A stretch of DNA of 64,000 bases from Lepeophtheirus salmonis (taxonomy: Eukaryota; Arthropoda; Copepoda; Siphonostomatoida; Caligidae). Both the position numbers and the translations under genes were made by a program. The notes below the pieces were generated by a model. That model saw only the letters and a program-made list of their open reading frames with translations. It made no database searches and was not told the DNA's origin. The stretch is from positions 49,525,671 to 49,589,670 of the forward strand of contig NC_052135.2 in NCBI RefSeq assembly GCF_016086655.4, written 5' to 3'. The number at the start of each line of letters is the position of its first letter. Position 1 is the first letter of the stretch. Positions 32,270 to 45,012 of this stretch are shown here, in pieces.

Positions 32270-34225
32270 TGACAAAAATAAATCTTCTCAAATACAATTT
32301 AAGGTTTAAAATAAATATCCCACTAGAAATTCCATATAATATATTTTTGCATTCATTGTCGTAAAATGAGTGCATTTAGTTCAAGTTTATAAACTAAATT
32401 TTATAACTTTTTAAACTGCAAATTTTTTCAAACCAATTGTTCTAGAACCGCTTTAATATATATGAGGGCAAAAGTTCATAATAAGAACATTCCTGTCGTA
32501 AATCTTCCAGTTACCGGGATCATAGTATTTCTGAGAATCCCATTGTTTATTAAAAAAAATCCGGGATCATCCTCAAAGAGACTTTCCCGGTGAATGAGAA
32601 ACCCTATTACATATGTACATTGAAAGTGAATCTTGAATTCCTCCATCATATGTGGAGTTTTTTTTTAATGTTCATTCTTATCTATATTAATATCTAGAAA
32701 TATGTATATATATATATAAAGGTATAGATTAAATTACATTTCTTTATATATAAAGAAATTAAGAAAAATATTTGTGGAATTTCATTAGGACTCTAAGGTT
32801 TTCATAAATAACTAATAAAATAATTAGGGAAGAAAGAATAAAATACACGTCTTGATTATTTGTAACTAAATATAGACTGTAGATATGACTATTTATATCA
32901 CATAAAGCCCATAAAATCGAGCAAATACAAAGTCTATAAAATAATTATCTGTGAATATATTTTGAAGAAAATCGATCATAAATTCCTTAAAAAATCAAAA
33001 GAATTGATTTACAAATAATAAGGGGTTGTTTATCAAAAGGAGAAGTTTTTAAAATGTTGTTAATGTTATTTCTATTTGTAGTTTCACATGACGTCATCAT
33101 TCTGGTAGTCTGGGTATTTAAACGGAATAAACTAACACAAGTTATAGAATTAAAACCTGTTTTAATAAAGTAAATAATCAATTATTTATTGATTCAGGAA
33201 AGTATTTCGCTATGTCATTTTAACATATCTTCATTATATGCAACTCCTGCACTCCGTTACGTCACTGGGATGTTTATCTACTCCACTGAATGAAATCAAG
33301 TACATAACTACATGAGGGATGGGTACTTCCATACGACCACCGTAGTTGTAGCTTGTTGTCAAATTTGTTGAAAAGAAAACATTTTTAGTTAATTTTTTTG
33401 TAATAATCTGTTTTATCAATTTATTCCAAAAAGCATTTTTCCAAAAATGGCATAAAAAATAATCACTGTCAAATACGTATACATAAAATATGTATTTTTC
33501 AGAAATATTCTTTGTTACAAAAATATTTTATTAAAAAATTTATAAAAAGTTTAATATAAATTTGAAATTTTCTTAAAAAATAGAAGTTTATTTCAAATTA
33601 GTGAGTTATCATTATCTTACAATTTTATTTGCCAATTTTGGCATTTATACAAAAAACATTCTGTCAAAATGGTCTAAAGTCCTCCTCCCCAAAGAAAAAC
33701 CTTAGTAAGAACCATGATTGAAGTATCCAAATAACATCTTGTGTTAAGGAGCGTTGCCTCGATCCAAAAAATATAATACAATTACTTATATAAATTGGTT
33801 TAGTATATAGATGTAGTGCTTTTCATTAAAACTTGCCTCATCGTACGTAGCAGGCAATTTTTTTTGTTGTATAGATTAATACATTTCCAAAAGAATAGGT
33901 GGTGTCAATTAATGCAAATTAAGTTAGTTTGAACATGTAACACAGTTGTATTATCGTATAATTATTGAATTTTGCCGCATTTTTAACATATATACATTCA
34001 CAGGCATTTTTTCCTGCTTATAACTCTCGGGCATGCGTAAAGCACATCTTTTCAAAATTGCAGGACAAATAATCAATTACTTGTGTGTATCATGGTTTTT
34101 ATTTTCAACATCTTCTCAAATTTTTAGTTTTGCATGTACATATTTCATACATCTAATTATCTTGGGATGGTACTTGATTAATGTATGAGTTATTGCCCCT
34201 ACGGAACCTTCCAAATTGTCGATAT
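32270..34225. other. AT-rich intergenic DNA, no gene seen
   Basis: An AT dinucleotide run lies at 32700-32718. The word GTTTCACATGACGTCATCAT (about 33080-33099) is the inverse of 49261-49283. No exon or RNA gene is supported. Confidence 0.5.
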
Positions 34226-34229
34226 TGTT

Positions 34230-34515
34230 TGTCGTTGACTTTTTAGGTCGATTTTGATTGATGAACGACCAAAGTGGAACTATGCCTTATTGCCTATGGC
34301 CTCTTCACTATTGTCTGTATCGTTGTTCGTGGACTTTGTGGAGTATTATTTCATAGTTCTACTTTGCATCTTTCCCTGATACTCTATCAAAAATCGAACC
34401 AAAGACTCAACAGAAAACGATATCTAAAATTTGGAAAATTCCATAGGGCAATGAGACATAGTTCTACATTGCCCGTTGCTCCATCAAAAATCGATTGTCA
34501 TCTATGTTTTTAAGA
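34230..34515. repeat. Inverted/tandem repeat of a ~50-bp unit
   Basis: The unit is built from TCGATTTTTGAT, a GAGCAACGGGCAA-like middle and TGTAGAACTATG, then TCATTGCCCTATGG. It is present once on the plus strand (34250-34302, degenerate) and twice on the minus strand (about 34510-34445 and 34400-34345), making an imperfect palindrome. The frame 34274-34513 arises from it. I know of no matching family. Confidence 0.6.
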
Positions 34516-34519
34516 AGGT

Positions 34520-36040
34520 GTTGTTATATGTGTTCATATTATTTATCTATTTATTAGTATGACATCGAACTAATAATATACAAAATAATAATCTGTGAAG
34601 ATATTTTGAAGAAAATCAGTAATACATTCCTTTATTGAAATAAAAAGGATTGACTTCAAATTTGTTAAGCTTATTTTTTTTAACATACTTGGGAGGTTTT
34701 TACGACACTGTTTATGTTTTTCTTAAGGTATTTGTAGAAAAAGTCGTTAATTTGAATGTATCTGACAGCCTTTCCTACCAAGAGAAATAGAAAAAACAAC
34801 CTAAATCACTTTGTAGTTAGCCAACCATGGGCCAATTCTTCTCAAAAATGGAATTATTATTTGATAGTTGTTCTGAATGCTTCACAGCTAGGAATCACAA
34901 TGATATAGTAATATAAAATTGCCCATAAGTCCTTATAAAAAAAACGAAGTATTTTTGAATCGTTTACATTTTATCTTTAATGTTAATTTGTGAATTCAGT
35001 TTTATATTGCACCAATTCGATCCATTTATTTACTTTAAGCCTTACTGCAGTTTACAAGTAATTTGATTAAGGATAAAGTAAAACAAAAGAAATATTTTCA
35101 ATTTCTTATAGGTATTTATACAAACACTTTTAGCATACATATCAATATTTACGAGTGCAAATTGGATGGAATAGCTAAACAAATATTGCAAAATTTAAAT
35201 GAAATAATTATAATTAACGTACAACTGTTTATTATGTAATTAAATACGTTTTATTCTGGGGTTTCTTTTTTTCACAGTTCACTAACCGTGTAATAAAAAA
35301 AATGTTCACTAACGGAGCACTAAAGGACTATTTTAGTTCGGTGCATTATAAATCATAACGATCTGCTCGAAGATTTCAGACAGACGCCTAACACTAGTAG
35401 TTGTTTTATCAAAAGTGTAATAAGTACATGAATAAACATATTTATTTATATACATTTTTTCAAGAAAACTTTCTGTGGTCGTATCTTATTATATTTAAAA
35501 AGAATAGATATCAAAGGTCAAGGTTTCATTAAAAACCATCAAAAAACCAACTCAAATACCTGACTTATAAGAATTTTATGTTATTTGTTATGTTTCATTC
35601 CTGATTGATTGATTATAAGTAATTATTTACCTACCTAAGACAATGATGCATTTATGGCTGGGAGGTTACTCTTATAGCAACCTTTGTGCTCTAGTTACAA
35701 TTACTCTTTACGTCCATTCAGATCAAATATATTTTATTGTCCTAAAGCGTGCTATATAAAATTTATGATATTCATCATTGACACAAAAATAAACTTTTAT
35801 TTTCGAAAATATTTACTTTAAACTAAAAGTGAATAACAATAAAAAAACGTATGTGTTATTATCTCATTAAACTAATTTAATATTATCAGTGTATATATAA
35901 AAATAGTTTTATCATTTGAAAGATGAGGTATACTTGATTTAACTCCATACAAATTAATATAAATAAAGCAATGTTTGTCTGCCAAGGCATTATTTTTGAC
36001 TTTGTACTTAATGTTTAAATCCCCTCATCTTATTAATAAC
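34520..36040. other. AT-rich intergenic DNA, no gene seen
   Basis: There is no supported coding or repeat signal. A short direct duplication of GTTCACTAAC words occurs at 35277-35315. Confidence 0.45.
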
Positions 36041-36049
36041 AATGTAGAT

Positions 36050-36205
36050 GTAGCGATGTTGCTCATTGGACAACGCGCTCGGGATAACTTATTCTTTTGA
36101 ACTCAATATGTGTAGATTCAATACTTGGTCGCTTCTTAGAGAAAGATGTATAAACTTTGTATATGGACTTCAAAGACATTTTCTAGGCCAAATTGAGTAT
36201 TTTTA
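36050..36205 (+). repeat. tRNA-derived SINE, copy 2
   Basis: The head 36050-36135 starts GTAGCGA and ends TCGCTTC (six of seven acceptor pairs kept). It has an A-box-like TTGCTCATTGGACAACGCGC and a B-box-like GTAGATTCAATAC. The tail ATAAACTTTGTATATGGACT then TCAAAGA corresponds to the tail of copy 1 (18696-18850, minus). The A and B boxes are the internal RNA polymerase III promoter of tRNA genes and SINEs; here they are decayed. Confidence 0.72.
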
Positions 36206-36223
36206 ATAATATAATGTTGATGC

Positions 36224-36894
36224 ACAGGGTGTGCAAGCTTTCTGTGGCGCGAAAATGATTTTTTTTCCAAATGTAATTATCTTTACAATCTGTTATCAGA
36301 TAAAGAAATCAAACCAGTTTCAGAAATTTTATAAAATTTAGTTTATTTGTTTTAAAAAAATCACCTCAAGCCTCAATTACACTCTCTATGCGAGGTCGGA
36401 AGAACAAGCATTTGACCCGTTTGCAAATCCTGGAATTTCTTCTTGATCCGACAAAAAAAAAATCATTGGTGCAACAGGGGGGCCGGTTGATTTGTCGTTC
36501 GATCGCACCTTAGACAAAAAAATCAATTGGATTCAGATCGGGCGAGTTTGGAGGCTGAAAGTCCAGTCGTCTGGCACAATCACTTCGACCTTTGACCTCA
36601 TCCCTCAAAATCACATTCAGAGGCCTCAAGTTCCCTCAAAACCTTGCGAACAAACGTCTATATGAGTCCCTGAGCTCAAGTAATTATAATGATGTTGCTC
36701 CCAGTGAGGATTTCAAGGAGGGCTCTTTGTCTTTCCCAAATATTTAGTGTGACAAATTCGTCAATTGATTCATTTTGTTCCAACTGGTGCAGGTTTTAAA
36801 AAGCTATATGGCAGATGATATCAGCTGCTTAAGTACCTGAGTTTGGACAAGAGAGCGTGCCAAATTGGCGGCATATATAAGTTGCACTCCCTGT
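36224..36894 (-). mobile_element. Tc1-like element, internally deleted
   Basis: The ends CAGGGTGTGCAAGCTTTCTG (36224) and, inverted, CAGGGAGTGCAACTTATA (36894) are similar. The minus strand encodes a DNA-binding remnant near 36660-36600 (ELRDSYRRLFARF, then GNLRPLNVILRDEV). It then passes directly to RLDFQPPNSPDLNPI-type sequence around 36560, an IERQIN stretch, and the C-terminus RIESVIEA near 36375. The SPDLNP block carries the last catalytic position. Most of the core is absent and frames shift. Confidence 0.75.
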
Positions 36895-37499
36895 ATATTT
36901 AATCAGTGCAAACTATCCAAACGTCCAGGAAAAAATAACTTGAAATCGAACCAAAATTTTTTTTAGTCCTTGACAGAGTCTCAACACTCATGTTTATATT
37001 TGTAATGTTATGTTGATTGGTATTTAAAAGTAATGTTGTTAAAATGGTAATTTGGTTTAGTAGAATGATTAAGCTATTTTGTATTATTATTTGTATAATA
37101 TTAACCTTTAAATTTGAAGCTCATTTGGTCTTAATATTCTTTGTGTCGATAGGTAGTTGTACATTCAAAAATATGTAATTACTATACATGAAATTTTGCA
37201 ACATAGAGTTAGAAATGATTTTACTGAAATTGAATGAGTTCTTGTCATACCATGTTCATATACATCTAGATATACACATATAGCATACATTTTCCTGATT
37301 ACAACTCTATAATTAGAGACTAATCCTCACCTGAGCCTCATTTTAAATTATATATTTTTCTTAGTCCTTAAAGACTCTTCTTATTTTTTATGATAATCAA
37401 AGGCTTTGTTGTGAAAATAGATGTTTACGAATTTATTTAGAACTATCTCCTCTATCCAAAAGTTCTCACCAATTTAGATTTTTATCTTTTACAGGGTGG

Positions 37500-37760
37500 T
37501 TGTATTGTGTTGGTCCTTATTTAGAACTGAAGATTGAAGTCCAGTTCAAACTATCCGAAATCCGAACTATTTCTGTCCTGTGTATCATTTCTAAAACTTA
37601 TAAACTTTGATCCTTTATAGTATCACTCACCTTTATACTATCACTCACCTTTATTTCTTCTTTTTTTAAATAGTTCTAGTGATGACAGTCCGAAGGAGCA
37701 ACAGTCTTAATGACAAATACTAAAATTGGACTGAAACCAATAAATAAATACTATAAATGT
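37500..37760. repeat. MITE family T, copy (right end decayed)
   Basis: The left end TTGTATTGTGTTGGTCCTTA matches the family T terminus (compare 45749 and 63274). The interior shares AACTGAAGA..GAAGTCCAGTT, a TTTCTTC-T-run, then AGTTCTAGTGATGACAGTCCGA with 45749-46004. An 18-bp tandem duplication (TATCACTCACCTTTATAC) lies inside at 37620-37652. The right terminus is not preserved. Confidence 0.65.
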
Positions 37761-38489
37761 TTTTTTTTTAACTTTCCTTCATTTTTATTTACAAACTAGT
37801 TGTATGCCAAAACTTGTTATTTTTTTTTTGTGACTCATCTTGAGGGCATAAAATACACCAAATCAAATATTGACAGAAACAACATTTTCACAGCTTTATT
37901 TTTCAATTATACAAAATCGATAACCTTTTCTATTTAAATTATTTTGGCCTCTAACAGCTTCCTGGAGGTTGTTCGGATCTGCAAATGGAAGTTAATTAGA
38001 TTAATTTGAAGGTAAAAGTACTGCTATGGACCCGTAAAACCGTCTCAAACAAAGATGTAAGCTTTAAATCGAATGGAGAGCTTACTCATACCGTTTTGAA
38101 TGTGAAATCCTTGTGCAAGAACAAGATTCAACCCTTATCAGACATAAACAGTTGATCAACGTCATCACCAGGTAAGAAATAAGCCAATGAAGTTTCCAGA
38201 AATAAACATAAATTTTACATAAAATTAACTCCTAATCTGAAAACAGCTCAAGCATATAAAACATCTTTTGAGGACATCAAGTGTACTATTCTTTTAATAG
38301 ATAACGGTAGTTTCTAATAAACGACTCTTACCACAAGCTCTATCTTTTCTGTGGGCATTTCCCTAATCAAGGGGCATGTTAAGCCATCTTGAAACAAAAT
38401 CAGAAAAGTAACTGTGGCCCACATTCAAAGTGATAACAAAGAACTCGGCGAACGTCATAACTGCCAAAAGTAGTCACTTAAACTTTATA

Positions 38490-38872
38490 TATTTTCTTTT
38501 CCATACTTAAATCTTCAAATATATAAGTAAACTTTGTCATTCCACTCATTCAGATTGAACTAATTTCGAATTTACTTTGGGCCGCTTAAATAGCCACCAT
38601 GTATATGGTATCAGGGGGGTCGGCTGGTGGGCTGTAGCTCCCCTCCCAAGTAAAGAATTTTTGAAATTTTTCCCAAAAAATTAATTTCATGAGGATATCA
38701 ATGGATTTTTGAATTTTTTTTCTAACAAATTCATAATTAAGAATTTAAATTTTGAAATTGTTTTGACAAACTTAAATCTTCCAAATAAAATAAAAACATA
38801 GTCCATCAGCTCATTTATATTTAACTAATTTTAAATTTATTATAGGACCACTTAAATATCCACCCTGTAAAA
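38490..38872 (+). repeat. Direct repeat pair (~110 bp, diverged)
   Basis: 38500-38605 and 38768-38872 align throughout. Shared words are ACTTAAATCTTC, CAGCTCATT/CCACTCATT, AACTAATTT, AATTTA(C)TTT/TTTATTATAGG and CCGCTTAAATAGCCACC versus CCACTTAAATATCCACC, both ending before TGTA. The end read in reverse (TACAGGGTGG) is a common Tc1-like terminus, so these may be the right ends of two related elements. No transposase is seen between or beside them. Confidence 0.6.
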
Positions 38873-38879
38873 TTGTCCA

Positions 38880-40590
38880 TCCTTTCTTTAGTACAACAAC
38901 AACAACTAATAAACGTCTTTACATAGAAGGAAGTGAAGAAACGTCGTCCCACACTTTATAACTCAGGTAGTTTCTAATAAAACAATTAACTAATTGAGTT
39001 ATTTTTTTAAATTCTAATAATGGACATCTTATTTTAGCGCTACTGATTAATATTTTTATTGTGGATATCTTTAATAAAAATATAGATTTTATCAAAGAAA
39101 ATTCACACATATGTCCCCTCCCCCCATAAAATAATATTTAAAATAATACCATTTATGGGGATTAAAGAAATTACGAACAAACTCTTTGAAGTTATGACGT
39201 TGCATTTTATTATATTAGGACCTACTCCAAACGGAAATTGATATTTTGTTAACACTATGTTAGTACGACGATCATACCATTTTGACTTTGTTTTAGAATA
39301 TTACCTAATGTTCAAAAGAAATAATTGTATATTATTAAGTTTGTAAACACTACGTCTAGACAAAGTTTAGTAGTGATAGTCTTTTTAATTATCCAAAAAC
39401 AGCTTATACTACCTCTGGGAATAATTTGGGGAAAAATGTTTACTTGTTTATATATGTAATCTACATATATAAACTCATTCTTCATTATCATATGTGAAGT
39501 TCATTACTTTGATACATAATTTCCAAGTGTTCAACAATACCAATCACTACCAAGAACAAATCCAAACCGAACAATATCACACTTTCACTAACATTCATCT
39601 GTATATTTAAGTAATATATACAAAAAAAAAAAAATCATTACCTTTTCTAACAAGGATAGTTGAAGAGTTAAGTGATTTTGTTCTTCTATGATATTTCGGG
39701 ATATTGGATAAAAATTTAATTTCTTTCAAATGGTGCAAATCGATTTGATCGGTCTCACTCTATGGACAATTTTCTACCCATCTCTGTTATACAGATTATA
39801 CGCATAAAAACACGTTAAACTTTGTTAAACTGGAGATAACAGTCTTTAAGCATATCGATAATTCATTGAATATTTAATCATTGCATTATCCTTATAGTGT
39901 ACCCTAAATAATTATGTCGTATAAAAAAGAAAAAAAATAAGGTCGATAATATCAATTTTGTTTGTCGTATGGATCACGACCGATTTTTTCTTTTGGGACC
40001 AATGTATATTGAATTTTTATGTCTGACTGATTCAAATTGGAACATATAACCGAATTAGTTTTGTTCAATAAGAAGAATGACAGTCTCAAACAAGAACATT
40101 ATTTCTAAACCAAAATCCTACACTATCTCGTAGCAAAGTTTTCTGAACTGTTGAATTATGGAAATACTACCAGCTTAATAACAGCTTATTCGAGTTCAAA
40201 CAAATTTTATTTAATGAAGCTTTTCGCCGTACTTAAAATTGAGTAATTTCTACCTAAATATAGTTGAAAACAAATCAATATTGCCGCCCTTTTTAAAAGG
40301 AAAGATTAAGCTCTACCAAATATTCCGTGTGATTCTCAAATCGTTGAAAGATATATATATCATCAACAACGAAGGAATCCCAGAAAATATATGATCAAGA
40401 GAAAAGACACAAAAATTTAATTGTTACAAATCAAACAAGATCAAAATTGAATACAACATTCAAAAGTAAACCTTCAAGCTCGGCATTTAGTTATAATGTA
40501 AAACAATTTCTTTACAAACAATCGATGACTTCATTTTCGATTTGACACATTATGAAAAATAAGCATAAGTTGAGGTTTTTGTACGTGTCA
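38880..40590. other. AT-rich intergenic DNA, no gene seen
   Basis: No exon, RNA or repeat is supported in this stretch. The frame 38919-39110 (minus) has no domain. Confidence 0.45.
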
Positions 40591-40599
40591 CACTCAAAC

Positions 40600-40870
40600 A
40601 GAACAGGAGAAGAGTTGAAACTTAAGGAAGTCCCTGCTGGAGACCAAGGAGCACTGCTACGACTGGGTATCCAATGATATTTGGACTCCTCTAATCTGAA
40701 TCTGAAGGATTATGTTGTCGGAAGCTATCTTCAGTCAATGTTCAACAGATGTTCTCACACCACCCACAAGTCCCTGATCAACTCCATCGTCCTGGAATGC
40801 AAGAATTCAGATCATGCTTTAGATTTTTTTATAGAATCGGGATCAACGCGATGTTAAACAATATACAAAT
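40600..40870 (+). pseudogene. Tc1-like transposase relic, C-terminal third
   Basis: The plus strand reads LLETKEHCYDWVSNDIWTPL, then in another frame SNLNLKDYVVGSYLQSMFNR, CSHTTHKSLINSIVLECKN. This corresponds to the end of the Tc1-like catalytic domain (SPNLNPLDYYVWS..) and the following helices. Frame changes and stops make it nonfunctional, and the N-terminal part is absent. Confidence 0.72.
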
Positions 40871-40879
40871 TACATATGG

Positions 40880-41710
40880 AATCTAATTTAATTTTCCATC
40901 AAATACAATTTTGTTGACAGCTGAAGAAAATAGTTGTTTAATTATTTTTTTCTTCTATATATTCTCAATAATATTTAAGTTGGAGATATTTGAAAATTAA
41001 TTAGACGGTGCAAACCTTAGTTTTATTTATTCTAATTATCATATTTATAATAATTATCTCTAGTCACATCCTTGTAGCCTTCAATTTGATTAAAGTATTC
41101 AAAACAAATTATCTTGGGTTTGAGTATATCGTTCCAAAAACTAATGACAATTCAAAAAAGTAGAATTATTACATAACAATATTAAATTAAAAGTCTATCT
41201 GATGCCAGAGAGATTTGATTTGATCTTTAATTCACATCATATATATTATATACAAACATTGGGTTTCATCCAATAATACCTACATCAATTCCATATGTCA
41301 TTTTATCAATTTAAATTTATTTGACAATTTTTAATATATCGTTTGCCTATCTTTTTTATAGCTTCCCTTTTCTAACTGCTCCTACTTTATGTATATCTAT
41401 TGTCCATTGTATGAGTTATGCCTATCTCTTTATAATTAGTAGACTATAAATTATTCAGTAAATTAATTCAATAATGTAGTTCCGGATAGTTTTTTTAATA
41501 ACATTTGCAATAACATAAATAATATTTGCAACCTTATCCAAGGATTTTACAACTGTCATAGCCGTTGTAATTATTTATGGCATAGTGGAGTAAATAAATT
41601 TTAACTTGCATTTTTCAAATATATGTAAATTTATATGGGTCTTTATCGTAATAGGACAAAATATGTCCTCTATACAGGCAGGAACACAACTATACTTATC
41701 CTTTATATTC
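40880..41710. other. AT-rich intergenic DNA, no gene seen
   Basis: Nothing supportable was found here. Confidence 0.45.
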
Positions 41711-41715
41711 AGCAT

Positions 41716-42265
41716 GATACAGGGTGTATAAAGCTAAATGCATTAAGTAATCCTGTTCTTAATCGGTCGTAATATAAATGAACTTACAGTCGTAAAAATA
41801 AAGGATTCATAAAATGCCATAATACTATATTTATAACTTACGCAATTCAATAAATTTAGAAATACTTGCTTAAAATGTAAATAGTTTAATATTATTATCA
41901 TAAAGAGTTAACAACGAACTAAAATCCATATAGGTTCTAAGACTCGTAATATTTTGGAGTAAATTTGTAAAAGATTTTTTTCTCAATGACACTCAATACA
42001 TAAAAGTCTAGGGGATCCAGATTTGTTAATGAGGGAGGTCAAAGGTTCTATAACCAAAATCCCATGATCTTAATTTTCTTTTAAGTAGGATTGCGTGACC
42101 TTTGATGTGTGGCATGCCCTTTCATCCACAGTCCATACCCAATTCACAAACCCATAGGAGCTGTTGAAAACAGGAACAATATTGTTGGCCAAAATGCTTT
42201 TGTATTGAACGTTATCCCTTTTGCCTTTTTAGAACCTCAATTAGAATTTAAGGTGGATTTTTTTT
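41716..42265 (-). pseudogene. Tc1-like element 3' part with transposase remnant
   Basis: The plus strand begins CAGGGTGTATAAAGCTAAAT, a Tc1-style terminus. On the minus strand above it are WVWTVDERACHTSKVTQSYL then KEN (equivalent to the WVFQQDGAPCHTS catalytic block, with QQD replaced) and LINKSGSPRLL..ECH, a decayed SPDLNPLDFYVW. QNITSLRTSIW-like sequence follows toward 41950. The frame 42109-42306 on the opposite strand is a by-product. The N-terminal part was not found. Confidence 0.72.
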
Positions 42266-42299
42266 TCATTGATATGTTTATCGCGTCTTTCTTAAAAGT

Positions 42300-42915
42300 A
42301 TATTAAGGCTGTATTAATAGTACAAGTCACTATTAAGCATCTTAAAGGTCCCACAAGTAACTGGAATAGTACTTGACTGTTAAAGTCATTCCATAGAGTC
42401 AATAGTTTTTATATAAAAAGATTCATTTTTAATAGTTTATTTGAAGTATGATTGAAAGATTGTTCATTATCAAAACAATATCTACTTTTAAACGATATAT
42501 AAATAAATTTTTATGTAGCAAACAGGCCAGATAGGTGACGGCTTAGGAAACCAAATTCTTATTTTGTAACAGTTAAAAATTTGAAAACTGGATATGGCCG
42601 CTTAATGTGGTTACACACATAAAATAGATGGCCATTAGAACATGCTTGACAATTTATTTTAGGAGTAATATTGATCTGATTTCAATTTTCCTGAACGTAA
42701 AAATTACTGGACGGTAACACATGGTCTGATAAATCCCGGCTTATGTGAGCACAAAATGAGATTGATCATTTTTATTGAGGAATTCACAGTAGCACTTTAA
42801 ATTTGAATAATGTAATGATTGAATTTCTATTAGATGTTTAATATATGTACCAAGGTTTTAACTTTTGACTATCTTGGTAGAAATTAATAAATAATATGCA
42901 TTTCATTAAATATTA
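42300..42915. other. Intergenic DNA, no gene seen
   Basis: AT-rich sequence between two transposon relics, with no supported feature. Confidence 0.4.
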
Positions 42916-42919
42916 CAGG

Positions 42920-43620
42920 GTCAGATGTGGGGTTGTTAAAATGACGCCTTCTCTTCTTTGCACTAGTTTGGGGTCTTGAGGGATTTCTAAGAGGGGTCGA
43001 GTCTTGCTGAAACATGAGCCCCCCACTATTGGTCTCAGCTTTCATCCAAGGTATCACTTGGTCACACAGGAGTTCACTGTATCTGTCGGCATCCCCCTCT
43101 CTTTTGGCTCAAAGAAAATGGGTTGGGCATGACATTGTTGTTCCTCCAAATGACGCCAAGGATGTTGATCTCGACCGGAAACTTGATTTTAAAGGCATGA
43201 TCTCTCTTTGGACAACCATCTGGATGTTGTGAGATCTGTCGACATCCCATTGTTTCTCATTCAAATAAAAGATGATTCAGTTACCATGGGACTTCAGCAA
43301 CTTTTCGTCCGACTGGCCTTCATTTTGTCTTTAAGAATATGTCGTTTCTAGAGTTGGTGTCTATCACTCTCGAACTTGTGGGATTTTCTCTTATATATCC
43401 ATTCTCCTTCCAGCAGTTGTAGACGTCGTAGATATTTGGATATCTGAGCATATTCTTTATGTACGCTTAGCTGTGTCCTGCGCAAGCAAATTAAATGATG
43501 ATGTTTCTCTGGGTCTCCTACTCCGTAAAACCATATTGATCCGAAAATTCCACAAGCACAAATTGTCAATTGCTTTAGAAGCTCAAATCCTGGTGGTTAT
43601 CCAATCTAGAATCCATTAGT
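42920..43620 (-). pseudogene. Tc1-like transposase relic, central catalytic part
   Basis: On the minus strand the block reads YLNEKQWDVDRSHN (the FSDEK.W.VD..HN catalytic motif, with Asp replaced by Asn), then REIMPLKSSFRSRS, GGTTMSCPTHFL, then DADRYSELLCDQVIPWMK and LMFQQDSTP. This is the first Asp region through the second Asp (QQD) of a Tc1-like core. Upstream on the same strand, an EEYAQ..YLRRLQLLEG stretch may be part of its DNA-binding region. Unlike most relics here, it keeps the core and lacks the C-terminal end. Confidence 0.72.
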
Positions 43621-43639
43621 AGAAGATGATGATTCAAAC

Positions 43640-45005
43640 ACATTTTTCAATTAATTATTTGATTGCTAGACTATCAACTCTACTTTAAAACCAGCCACAT
43701 TTACATTTTCTACAAATAGATATTCCATATACCGTCGGGGAGGTATACGATTGAGTACTTAACCAGTTGAAATACATCAATCCCAGATCAAATAATCTGA
43801 TATCTCAAGCATATCGTTGTCATTTAAAAAAAAAAAATTTTTTTATATAATTTCCAAAGCCCATATGTAATGGACTCGCGAGCCAGACATAGCCTACAGG
43901 ACACCTCTTGAAAATGCCTCATATAGTGTATATAATGCTTCCCCCTCTAAAAATATATTAATGCTAGCTTATGTTAACAAGAGTGTTATTTATTAACTCA
44001 TTAGTACCAACGTTGTTACTCATAAGCTATATAAATTTACACTGTCTTTTGTAGTCAACTGTCATTTTTTCTTCTGATTTCCCCTATGAGTATTCTAACG
44101 TTGATTGGTTGACTTTGAATTAACTTTTGTTAAGTTGTGAATAATACCAACAATTATAGCTGGGAAGAAGTGGCTAACTACTAATTTTGAGGCTTTTGTC
44201 TGTTACTTTTTGGAGGAAAGGTTTCAAAGTAGATTTAGTCGGTTCTAAGGCGTTTGCCTAACTATAGGCGTCTTATCGATTACTTTTTTCATGCTAATTT
44301 TCAGCACACATATTTACATGGTGATAAATATATATTTATGAAAGACTTCCTTTGTCTTTAATTATTCAAAAAACACCTTTTATAGAAGAGAGAGAGAGGT
44401 GTGTGATCCCATTATTATTCTATGTTTATTTGAAGCACTGTAGGTATAAAGATAACTTTTATGTAATATTTGTTCTGGGTTTATAAATATCAAAAAGGAA
44501 TCATGGAGAACGTGAGGTTAAATAGTTTATTCTAACAATATATATATATATATATACATGATATCTATAAAATACAATGTAATTGAGTTGATTAGAGTTA
44601 AACAGAGGTGTAGTAATGCATTGAAGGTTTTCGTTCGGGACTTTAAAAATATCATCTTTGTTCTCTTGTTGAGCGAATTACAGCAATTTTTTGAAATTAC
44701 TCAAAATATTTTATGCATAAGCAAAACAAATTACACTCATACAAGTTGCAAAGATAGTCAAATAGGCTTACACATGTAGCCATTGTACGTGATCACTGTA
44801 TATCCTTCTTACTTTATACATAGAGGTAGATACTTATGACCTTTGATTCTACCTATTCAAAAGCACAATAATCGAACGGAAACCCTTATATTTATATACT
44901 CCATGCTTCATATTAATGTTTATACTAAAGATGAGGTTTCAAACTTTATTAAAAACCAGTTCGGGAAGACAGTGAGAACAAAATTAAGTTTATTTACATT
45001 GAATT
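43640..45005. other. AT-rich intergenic DNA, no gene seen
   Basis: It includes an AT dinucleotide run (44537-44556) and a short GA repeat (44387-44399). The open frame 44558-44779 has no domain. Confidence 0.45.
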
Positions 45006-45012
45006 ATTACTG

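Noticed and set aside
36050..36135. Functional tRNA gene
   Set aside because: The anticodon arm and D stem cannot be folded, the B box is degenerate, and a tail shared with a second copy shows it is a SINE.
37960..38180. Possible Tc1-like helix-turn-helix region on the plus strand
   Set aside because: Only a few residues fit (LTASWRLFGSANGS-like); not enough to support a transposase relic.
43860..43920. CTCGCGAGCC word as a hAT element end
   Set aside because: No inverted partner and only a short match.
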